Part shown: piece by piece, positions 33,749 through 45,700 of the stretch
Layout of the letters: the number at the start of each line of letters is the position of its first letter
How positions within the stretch are numbered: position 1 is the stretch's first letter
Assembly: GCA_034440575.1 (NCBI GenBank)
Contig: JAOTOL010001477.1
Span: 1-64,000, forward strand
Direction of reading: 5' to 3'
Origin: Imbricaverruca yamaguchii
Lineage: Eukaryota; Arthropoda; Thecostraca; Neoverrucidae
DNA: 64,000 nt
The notes under the pieces: generated by a model
The model's database searches: none
The model's input: only the letters and a program-made list of their open reading frames with translations
What the model was told of the DNA's origin: nothing
Made by a program: the position numbers and the translations under genes

Positions 33749-36700
33749 CGTGTGCGCGCGTGTGTGTATGTGTGTGTATACATCTTGTGCACGCGCGATA
33801 TACGTGCTTTCAATTTTCAATATGAATGACATGCTTCCAAAACATCATTGTGAACTGTATCTCAAGTAAACCAGTGAGCGAATATAAACTCTAATCCGCA
33901 TTACAAGGGTAGCCCTAACGTCAACAGGTGATACCAGAGCACTGCCTTATTTAGGTCAGCAGCGATACATTATTCGTGGAATCGGGTGCAATCATTCGTT
34001 TTTATCGCTCAAATCACTTTCTCAACACTGAATTGACAACCCATTCCAAGAATGATCGACATCCTGTTTCTTGGCTGTGTTTATGAAGACTACGTGCCTA
34101 ATGTCTAATAGTACCTCGTTCATAAGCTTCATACTTATACTCATCATAACGGATCATGATCCCCGAACATACCCCGGCACAACTCCAGGTAAGGGGATTG
34201 TCCATGATGTTGTCTGCTATGCACTACCAGTGTATATCCTGGGCACTTTTATCGTTATTATTAATTCAAGACAACCCTGAGTTATATATTTCCAAACAAA
34301 AGAGAAATGCACATGCAAGAAAACAATTGGCTCACAATTTTTTTTGAACAGCCCAAGCGGTATTTTAAGCAATATCGCTTCCATGGCGAAGTTCGACATC
34401 CTATTGTACTCGTTTCGACATCTCGCACGTAAAGACCATTATTTTTTACGCTGGATCAGCACCATCTAGATTTCGGCAATTCAGCATAAAGCTGGCCAGT
34501 GGAGGACCAGTGGACAAGATAAAACGTCGAAGACATCTTTAAAACCACCACCGTGAACTGCTGGAATATTGACGGGGTGGTCGGCTGGTGCTCCTACCTG
34601 CTCGCCGCCGGCGGCGGCCGGTGGGCCGGTGCGCACCACCGGCACCAGCTGGTACGCCACCAGCTGGTGGTGCGGCTGGCGCGGCGCCAGCAGACGCTGC
34701 GGCCGCGCGGCGGCGCGCAGGGCCGCCTCCAGTCGGCTGCCGGCGCCGGCCGGACCGTCGCCGTCGCCGTCGGCCGACGGCTGGTGGGCGGCCGCCTCGC
34801 GCACGCAGATCTCCTGACTGGAGCCGTCGCCCGAGCGGATCAGGATGCGCTTGATGCCGAGTCGGCTGAGCTGGCTGTGCTGTGCCGGCGACAGGTGGCC
34901 GGCCGGCCGCGACCGCTTCACCTCTGCCTGCGCGCGCTGCACCTCGGCTAGCCGCCGCTTCAGCACGCTCTTGCCGCGACTGCCGTCGATGGCCTGCTCG
35001 AAGAGCCGGTGCCGCTCCAGCGCCGTCACCTGGCAGATGTCGTCCAGCGAGGCGGGCCGCGGCAGCGCGAGCGGCTCTGCGGCGGGCCGGGCGGCGTCAC
35101 GGTCCTCACAGGTGGGTACATGTGGCAGGGGATACACATGCGGGGACATCTCAGATAGAACCTCCGAGTACCAGGTATATGGATACACGGGAACATCCGG
35201 GATAAGGAGACTCGAGGTCGTCGGGGAGCAATGACAAGCAGCCATGATATCAAGGGTATGACAACACTGGAATATTAAGGATCTTCTTATGGTCACAATA
35301 TCGGAAATACGCCGAAGATCAGAAACCTCAGACACAGGAAGGCTAAAAACTCACCCAACCACCAGGCACGGAACCATATGCACAACATAAAAAGAGGGTG
35401 CGCCATAGGCCTGATACAAGTTCGGTATATACAGAAAATTAGAACCTATGGGGACAGATGGAACATCAAGCCAATAACCTAAGTGATTGCCAACAAGAGT
35501 ATAAAAGTGGGCCGCAAGCAAATCAGATATGGGGAGCGCGTTACCGAAAAAAAGGCAATGATATACATGCCCATATCCAAAACACTTACGCATTTCACCA
35601 GTCACTGACGGATCCAAAGGTGGGGGGGGGGGCATTCCGGCCATGCCCCCCCCCGAAACGCCTTAAAGGGGCCATCATGTCTTTTGCCCCCCCGAAACCA
35701 AAAGAGGCGAAAGATGATTTAACCTAAATTAAAATACGGCAACTTTGAAAATAGCCCTTCGGGTGAAAGAATCTCCAATTTTAAAGGTATTTTCATAATT
35801 GTTTAGAAGCCAAATATGGTAGCATAGTAGATTCTGACGCACATCGAGGGTTCTATGCTGTTTAAGTTCTGCTTACAGCAAGAGTTGACAAAATCAGCAG
35901 TTTCATTATTCCTTAGTCAGATAGCTTCATGAATTTAGTTTAGCCAGTAACGGGCAAGCAAACCCAGTGAGCCAGATTTCGAAAGCGAAATTTGAACAGG
36001 ATGTTTTGTGCGTGTGTCCAATTAAGCCCAGTTGAGCAGCATGCTTCGTATGTTGATGTTGTGGGTCGCTAAGATGAAGAGACAGGCTACGTTGGCTGAT
36101 TTTTTTTCTAAAAAATAATAGCAAGAGGAGGTATGTAGGTATTTAGATCTTGAATAAGAGATAACTGGTGGGTTCGCAGGTAAGGGAGATTCGGGTGGTA
36201 GGACCGGGCTATCAAACTTTAAGGGTTTTATTGCAGTTTAAGGCAGTTATAAATTATTCGTGAAATAGGGTGGAATGTACCACCTATTGAACAATGAGAA
36301 GACATCCTTCCCAAACAACTATCGACATCTTGCTTCTTGATGTGTTTGTGAAGTCTTCATGACTCGTTTCTAACCGTGGTTTGTGTGTAAGTATCATGCT
36401 TATGCTTACCATTATAGATTGTGATGTATCTTGTACCGAACGCGATTTCAAGTAGAGATTACTCATGATATGGTCTACTGTTCAAAATAATTTGCTGATA
36501 GTATGCCATTCTTATCATTGTCATTAACATAAGTATCCCTATAATAGGTGTATCCAAAAAATATACGAAACAGATGCACATATACAGGCTATTGGCTCAA
36601 AATTGAGCTTCAATGATTTAAACGATATTGTAAACGTCATCACGTCCATGGGCAAGATCGACATCTTCGTGAACTTCTTTCGAAATCTCACACCTAAGTT

Positions 36701-39700
36701 AAATTTAAAAACAATATGTTTTAAGGTTGGCTTAATGTAGGCATCTATGAGACAAGTTTTAAAAACCTTAAACAAACAAATAGATTTGGTTTGGTTAGGT
36801 TGTAATAATAGGCTAGTTTCTGAAGTTTGCATTTTAATTATTACGATAAATTATAAACAATTTTCAGGCTATTTCAAAATTTCTTTCAAAAATGGGTCAT
36901 AGGTTGGTTATTTTTGTTTAAGTTGAATATTTTTATGCAAAAAGTTGTTCGAAAATTTCCCATTTTTAAAACAATTTGTTTTCTTGCATGGAAGGTTAGG
37001 CTAGGTTAGGATAATTGTTAGGTTACATTCTTTTTGTTACTTTAAACATCACTTTTAATGCTATCTTACCCAAATCCAAGCCCCTTGTTTGGTGTTACTT
37101 TGCCTCCAAACTGAAAAAGTATGCACTTCCAGAAGAAATGAGTGGTTGCATCATATTGACAAAATTTATAAGCATTGCATCAGAAAAAGAAATTCCAAGA
37201 ACTCAAAAACTACCTTTCACTGCAAGTTTAGCACTACAGTGATACCACTGTGCATTTGGATGATGATTTGGATGGCCATACTCAACAAGGAAATACTCTG
37301 ATAATAGGTTAGTCTTTTCTTTGAAGTCTGTTGGATGAAAAATGTATTGGCCTTTGGTAAGCTTCATCACCTTTTGTTCTGAAAAGCTTCAAATCTGATA
37401 ACACCAGACAAGCTTTGCCTATTACCTAGTACATACCTAGGTCGGTACATAGGCACCTTCCTAGAATCTTGTGATTTTTGCCTTATGCTTTGGGTATTCT
37501 TGCACTTTAAGACGCGCCCTGGAGAGGTGGGGTGGGTGGGCGAAATCCGCCCACCCCTCCGGTTTTTCATACATAACTCCAGATTTTACCGGCCGATATC
37601 CGCCATTGTTTGCGTACCTGCTTAAAAATGACCGGTGCGTTGTTTAAAGCACGAAAAAACGAAAATCGGCCGATTTTTTTTGTCGAGTTAGGGGCCGTTA
37701 AATTTTTGTTAAAAAATATCAGCGCCAGAATACAAAAATGGGCTCTGAAGTGCTTCCCGTATATTGGCAAAAGGGAAGTGTTCCTGGCAACACTAGCGAC
37801 TTGTTTGATGTATATGGTTATGCTATATAGTTTCAAAGTCATGTTAGGTAACCGAGGTCAAGTCAGGTCAAGTTCATGACAGGTTAATGGAACCAAACTT
37901 GGTCAACTGGAATGTTGTCATGAATGCAAATGACTGCCATGCGATTGATGTCACTTTGCATGTTACTCCCTACACATCCTGAAAGCTACTGTTTGTCATT
38001 GTGTACCGATTCCATACTTCATTCATGTACTTCACTCCTTTTTTGCGAAGCCGATTGCGCGGAGCCGCCCAACGGAGCAGTCAGGCGGGCGGCCTGGTTG
38101 CGGTAACTGGAGCAGGTAATGGCCTAATAAAGTGCTGCTATATAGGTGACCTGAGGTCAAATGCCGGGTTTAACATCTGTATTGCATCATTAGTAATGTC
38201 CAAAACATCATTGATGCCGATTTCTGAGCCTTTAAACACAATCACAGCGATCGAGAACGTTGACAAGCCAAGCCACGCAAAACAAGAAAATGTGAAATGT
38301 TGACCTCATTTGACCTTGAATATATTTATCTAAGGTCATGAAATCTGTGCACAATAGAGATCACTGGTGTACCCATCCACCCTGGGCATTTCGTTGCTTC
38401 AGCTTCAATAGGAGCCGAGATCTTAGGGGGACGGAGGCGAAGTCCGCCACCGTCCAGTGCGTGTAATCTTCAGAGGTCCTCCTGATCGCGTGTTAAGGTA
38501 TCCACAAAACAAGTTTTGGCACATTTTACCTCCATGAAGCAAGCATATAGGGTTAGGCTTGGTTCAACTTGGTTAGATTAGTTTAGGTTAGGTTTTTTCT
38601 TTTTAGTTGAAAAAATAATCAAACACTTGTAAAAATACATTTTCCAAATACATTTGTTTTCTGTAGGAACATATTAAGGTTGGCTAGGCTTTGGTCCATT
38701 TTTATTTGCTTTTTGAAATTAAAACAAAAATAAATCCTTTCAACAAATTCTGACATGGAAGGTTAGGTAGTAAATTCACGGTTGAAGGCGTTTTATGAAT
38801 CCTTGGAATATACCATTCCAATGTAATATTTAGGAATGTGACCGACACCAAATAGGACCACTTACTTTCTGTGCCATTGTTTACTTTTCAGTTTGTGAGC
38901 AAAGTAACACCAAAAGGAGGCTTCGCGTTTGATAAAAAGCAATGTTTATAAAACATAAAATAAAAATGCAACAGAACCTAACACGTGCACTGAAGGGCCT
39001 CGGAAAATTACATGCACTGGAGGTGGCGGATTCCGCCTCCCCCCCCCCCCAAGATCTCGACACCTATTAAAGTTGGAGCAAGGAAATTCACAGAGTGAAT
39101 GGGTACTGTAGTGAACTCTATTGTGTGCAAACTTGATGACTAGGTCAATCTATTCAAGGTCAAATGAGGTCAAAATGTCAAAATGTTCAGGTTTTGTGTG
39201 GATTGGCTTGTCATTGTTATGGCTCGCGGTGATTGTGTTTAAATGCTCCAAAATGGGATCAGTGGTGTTTTTGATATTACTAATGATGCAATACAAATGC
39301 TAGACCATTGCATGCCGGAGGCGTTTAACCTCAAATCACCTACATAGCAGCACTTTATCGGGTCATTACTTGCTCCAGTTACCGGAATCGGGCAGCCCGT
39401 CCGACTGTTCCGTTGGGCGGCTCGGCGCAATCGGCTTCCCAAAGAAAGGAGTGAAGTACCTACATGAATACAGTATTGAAACGCTTAGGTACACAATGAC
39501 AAGCAGTAGTTTTCAAGATGTGTAGGGAGTAACATGCAAAGTGACATCAATCGCATGACGGTCATTTTCAGTTATGACAACATTCCAGTTGACCAAGTTT
39601 GGTTCCATTAACCTGTCATGGACTTGACCTGACTTGACCTCGGTGACCAAACATGACTTTGAAACTATATAGCATAACAATACACATCAAATATATCGCT

Positions 39701-42700
39701 AGTGTCGCCAAGAACACTTCCCTTTGCCAATACTTGGGAAGCGCATCAGCGCCGATTTTAGTTGTCTGGTGCTGCGAATTTTTTTCTTTAACGGCCCCAA
39801 CTCGAATAATGTTCGGTCGATTTCAGTTTTCTGGTTTTAAACAATGCGCTGGTCATTTCTAAGCAGGTACGCAAGGAATGGCGTAAATGGGCCGGTAAAA
39901 TCTTGAGTTATGTGCGAAAAACCAGAGGGGTGGGCGGATTTCACCCCCTCCAGGGCGCGTGCTAAGCTAGCCTAACCTCGCATTGGAGATGTAATCATGG
40001 GTTGATAATCAAATGGGGTATTTTGATAGATGGAACATTTTGTTGTTCTTGTTGTGGCACGATAATTGTCTAAACTAAGATGTCTAGGATAAAAAATGTT
40101 GGGAACCAAAGGTGCATATTGAAGTATATGTCTGTCCTTATTTTCAGTCTGGATTCTCCATCTCAACCTTCCCGTGGGGGGTAGTTTCTGCCTCCAACCT
40201 CTCCCGTCTCCATCTTCCGCCTGCACCAGAAGTCGGCCCCAGCCCAGCCCCTGCCTGCTGAGATCCAGAGTCGCACCACCCCAATGAGACAGATCAGCTT
40301 GCTTGCTGTTACTTCAAGGAAGAAGTTCACATTAACAATTTTCTCAATAATAAGTATCTTGGAGACAGCTGCTAATGTGGTCTTGTAAAGAGCAGATCGG
40401 GGTTTTTGCACTGTGAAAAGACTGGGGATGCAACAAATATGCAACCGGTTTAATGGTTCTAGCTTACCATGCAAAAGATTGACAACTTATACATACTTTT
40501 TCAATTATTTCCTTACACAAAGGTAAGCCCGCTGTTGATGCCAAGATAATTTGGCACAAGCCAAAATAATGCTGCTGGCAAAACAGTGCATTTGCCAGCA
40601 CTACCAGTAAACCAAAAATAACGACAGGATGGGCCCCCCAAATCCATCCCAACCTTCATGCAAATCCTAGGCACGCCATTGGGGGAAGGGGCGGAGGCTG
40701 ACGACCAAATCCGAAAGTTGGCCCCCCCAAACCGGTGGGCTAGATCCGCCAGTGTCACCAGTTACTCTCATGCCCCGTAGCCTACAGCACTATTACTCCT
40801 CAAGCTCGCAATTCCCTTCAGAGACACAGCTATTTTAAACACCCGTGACCCTTCGCGCCAATAAAGCTACTCTCCGCCACCTCACTCAACACTAAGAAAG
40901 GCACCATTGCTCAGTATCGAGCCACTCAGAGAGGCAGCTCTACTCACTGGAGTCATCCCACATCGGTGCACCCTTGTTCGGCCGCCGTGACAGCGGCGTA
41001 CTCGATATCAACGAGTGACGCGACCGCTGCGAATCTGAAACACATCACACGTGTCACCATCCTTCTGAAACACATCACACGTGTCACCATCCTTCTGAAA
41101 CACATCGAACGTGCCACTGTCTCTCTGAAACATACCATATGTATCACAATTCCACTAGAACACACATGTCATCCTCACACTGGTGTGTGCCACAGGTTTT
41201 ACTGTCCCACTGGATCCCATCACAGGTTTCGCTGACCCACATCACATGTTTCTCTCTTCCACTGGCACATGACACATATTTCACTGGACCAATGTCCCAT
41301 ATCACATGTTTCACTGTCCCACATATCAGGTTTCGCTGTCCCACTGGCATACGCCACATGTTAGATACAATGTTAGCCGTCAAACACAATGTTAATGCGG
41401 ACATCGGGGGATCTTCAGTAAAGAAAGAAAACTGACAGGTCCCTGATGCCATTCAAGGACTCTGAAATATGCGCCCGCGACAAGTGCACTCGGATGTTCA
41501 CTAGTGTGTGTGCGAAGGATATACTTACAATATGAGACCCAGTCTACATAAAATAAGGTGCGAAGTGTATACATTAAAGTTAGCTTGCCTTCAGACATTC
41601 ATTTCCTTCCCACGCACATAGATATATTGCGCACATTGCTACTTTGCGCATTGCCTTCTAGACATATGCTCTTGATTTTCATTCACCATAGACGGAGGCC
41701 GCCAGAGCCACGCGGCCCGAGCACGCCCCCGATCGCTACGCCAGTCATAGCATGGCGAGGCTCGGAACCTTTTCCTGAACGTTGACGTAGGACCCCAACG
41801 CCGAAATTATCGGTAGATGTTCATATTTGAAACGATGGGCGATGTGCCTGGCATAATTTTGCCACCATTCGAATTGAGGCCCGCAGGTTTCCTTCCTATT
41901 GTTTAAGAACATTACACTTGTGGGCGTTGAATGGAAAGAATGGATCCATACCCGTGCATTTCTCCTACACAATTTTAGCGTGGTAGAGCCGATGTTGCTT
42001 GATATTGATCAAGGCTGGAACCTTATTTATGTGGTGTCGCCGTTCGGCGGCCCTTCGGATCTTCTGGGCAGCAAGTGTCGGCGCTTGACGTGCATCGAGG
42101 CATACCCGAATCTCAATCATGCCTGAAAGCTTCATGTCAAAAGGTAAAAAATGACAAGGTTATATATCTATAAACGTAGTCGAGTGTGGCATCAGAAGAC
42201 AGCAGATTTTATGTCAGTTTATTTGAGACCATTTGACACTATTCATTCGCTAGACGATTCGCTAATGTAGAACATCGACATACAATTTAAAGGAACACGA
42301 TGTGATAATTCGAGACACAAAACCTGGGATTGAGTGAAAAAAGTGGCAGTGTTACACCTTCATGGAAGTTATTAACACGTGCCCTGGAAGGGGTGGGGGG
42401 TGCAAATCCGCCCACACCTCCGGGTTTTCGTAGATAACTCCAGATTATATCGGCCGATATACGCCATTGTTTGTGTACCTGCTTATAAATGGCCGGCGCG
42501 TTGTTTAAAGTAAGAAAAACGAAAACCGACCGAAAATTTTTCGAGTTAGGGGTCGCTAAAGTAAAAAAAATTATCTCAGTCAAAAACAAATATCGGCGCT
42601 GATGCGCTTCCCGTATATTGGCAAAAAGGAAGTGTTCTTCGCAAAACTAGCGACTTGTTTGGTGTACATTGTTATGCTATATTGTTTCAAAGTCATGTCA

Positions 42701-45700
42701 GGTCACCGAGGTCAAGTCAGGTCAAGTTTATGACAGGTTAACACACGCCCTGGAGGGGGATGGCGAAATCCGCCCACCCCTCCGATTTTTGGTACACAGC
42801 TCCATATTGTTCCAGCCGATATACGCCATTTTTGCGTACCTACTTGGCAATTATCGGCGCGTTGTTTAAAGTAAGAAAAATGGAAGTCGGCGAACTTTTC
42901 AAGTTAGGGGGCCGCTAAAGTAAAAACAATTCGCAGCACCAGACCACAAAAATCGGCGCTGATGCGCTTCCCGTATATTGGCAAAAGGGAACTGTTCTTG
43001 ACAACACTAGCGACTTGTATGATGCATTTTATAATGTCATATAATTTAAGTCATGTTAGGTCGCCGAGGTCAAGTCAGGTCAAGTTCATGACAGGCTAAT
43101 AGAACCATACTTGGTCAACTGGAATGTTAGTAAAAAATGCAAATGCCTGTCATGCGATCACTTTACATGTTACTCCCTACACATTCCGAAATCTACAGTT
43201 TGTCCTTGTGTGCCTAAGCGTTTCATTACTTTATTCATGTATTTCACTCCTTTCCTTGCGAAGCCGATTGTGCCGAACCGCCCAACGGAGCAATCGGGTG
43301 GGCAGCCCGGTTCCGGCAACTGGAGCAGGTAATGACCTGCTAATGTGCTCCTATATAGGTGACCCAAGGTCAAATGGTGGATCCGTTATCTGTATTGCAT
43401 CATTATTCATGTCCAAAGCATTATTAATGCCAATTTTGAAGTACTTAAACACAATAACAGCGATCCAGAACATTGACAAGCCAATCCACGCAAACCAGAA
43501 AATTTTGCTATTTTGACCTCATTTGACCTTGAATATATTGCCCTAAGGTCATGCAATTTGCACACAATAGAGTTCACTATCGTGCCCATTCACCCTGCCA
43601 ATTTCGTTGCTCTAGCCTCAGTAGTAGCCGAGATCTTAGTCGGAATCGGCCCCCCCCCCCCCTCCAGTACGCGTAATTTTCCGAGGCCCTCCAGGGCGCG
43701 TGTTAAAGATGATATCAAAATACAGAACGACCAATTTCCGTTTAGTTAAGAACGTTGGAAATTATTAGCCCATCACAAAGATGTATGAGGCGTTTTAATA
43801 CAAGCTATTGAGTGGCCAATTGCTCCCATTTCACCTTGAACGCAAAGTGACAAATTTAAATTATTTGATAATAAAATGAACATCATAAGAGAGCTTGATT
43901 CAATGCTGTTTACATTTTACCATCGGAAATTACATGCATCTCTTTTATGGACTAGAATATAGCATAAATAATAAGAAGCCCACCCTGGTTCTGTTCCTTC
44001 ACAAACCCACCACCAGAGCGGTGCCACCGGTATCATGTCCGCTCATGACGCTTAACGCACTTTCCTACTGAATTAAACCCCGGTCAACGGCGATAGCCTC
44101 TACAGCAGGGCCACGTAGCAGGCGGCCTGTCGACACTCACCCCGGTCCACCGCGATAGCCTCCACAGCGGGGCCCGTGTAGCAGAAGGCGGGCCGCCGAC
44201 ACTCACCCCGGTCCACCGCGATAGCCTCCACAGCAGGGCCCGTGTGGCAGAAGGTGGGCCGCCGACACTCACCCCGGTCAACCGCGATAGCCTCCACAGC
44301 GGGGCCCGTATAGCAGAAGGCGGGCCGCCGACACTCACCCCGGTCCACCGCGATAGCCTCCACAGCGGGGCCCGTATAGCAGAAGGCGGGCCGCCGACAC
44401 TCACCCCGGTCTACCGCGATAGCCTCCAAAGCGGGGCCCGTATAGCAGAAGGCGGGCCGCCGACACTCACCCCGGTCCACCGCGATAGCCTCCACAGTGG
44501 GGCCCGTGTAGCAGAAGGCGGGCCGCCGACACTCACCCCGGTCCACCGCGATAGCCTCCACAGCGGGGCCCGTGTAGCAGAAGGCGGGCCGTCGACACTC
44601 ACCCCGGTCCACCGCGATAGCCTCCACAGCGGGGCCCGTGTAGCAGAAGGCGGGCCGCCGACACTCACCCCGGTCTACCGCGATAGCCTCCACAGCGGGG
44701 CCCGTGTAGCAGAAGGCGGGCCGTCGACACTCACCCCGGTCCACCGCGATAGCCTCTACAGCGGGGCCCGTGTAGCAAAAGGCGGGCCGCCGACACTCAC
44801 CCCGGTCCACCGCGATAGCCTCCACAGCGGGGCCCGTGTAGCAGAAGGCGGGCCGCCGACACTCACCCCGGTCCACCGCGATAGCCTCCACAGCGGGGCC
44901 CGTGTAGCAGAAGGCGGGCCGCCGACACTCACCCCGGTCCACCGCGATAGCCTCCACAGCAGGGCCCGTGTAGCAGAAGGCGGGCCGTACCGACCAACTC
45001 ACCCGGTCCACCGCGATAGCCTCCACAGCGGGGCCCGTGTAGGCAGAAGGCGGGCCGCCGACACTCACCCCGGTCCACCGCGATAGCCTCCACAGCGGGG
45101 CCCGTGTGGCAGAAGGCGGGCCGCCGACACTCACCCCGGTCCACCGCGATAGCCTCCACAGTAGGGCCCGTATAGCAGAAGGCGGGCCGCCGACACTCAC
45201 CCCGGTCCACCGCGATAGCCTCCACAGCGGGGCCCGTGTGGCAGAAGGTGGGCCGCCGACACTCACCCCGGTCCACCGCGATAGCCTCCACAGCAGGGCC
45301 CGTGTAGCAGAAGTCGGGCCGTCGACACTCACCCCGGTCCACCGCGATAGCCTCCACAGCGGGGCCCGTGTAGCAGAAGGCGGGCCGCCGACACTCACCC
45401 CGGTCCACCGCGATAGCCTCTACAGCGGGGCCCGTGTAGCAGAAGGCGGGCCGCCGACACTCACCCCGGTCCACCGCGATAGCCTCCACAGCGGGGCCCG
45501 TGTAGCAGAAGGCGGGCCGCCTGCAGGCGCCGCTCGAGTGTTTTCCGACCAGGCCGACGCTCTGCAGGATGTTGGCGATGTCGTACAGTCGGCGTACCTT
45601 GGCCTTGTGCTGGCCATCCGGCGAAAGACCGTCCTGGCCCAATAGCGCGCGCGCCAGCACGTCCTGACTCAGGCTGGGCTGTGAGCCGACTGTCAGTCAG

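Noticed and set aside
34553..35234. Plus-strand ORFs opposite the GC-rich E2F7/8 exon
   Set aside because: They are antisense shadows of a GC-rich exon. Splice sites and phase support the minus strand.
37507..43706. Calling the TTAA family piggyBac
   Set aside because: TTAA flanks fit, but the tips do not have the usual piggyBac sequence and no transposase is present, so the class is left open.
44100..45398. 432-codon and other long open frames on both strands of the 66-bp array
   Set aside because: They are translations of a tandem repeat whose period is a multiple of three. Only the unit joined to exon 5 is supported as coding.
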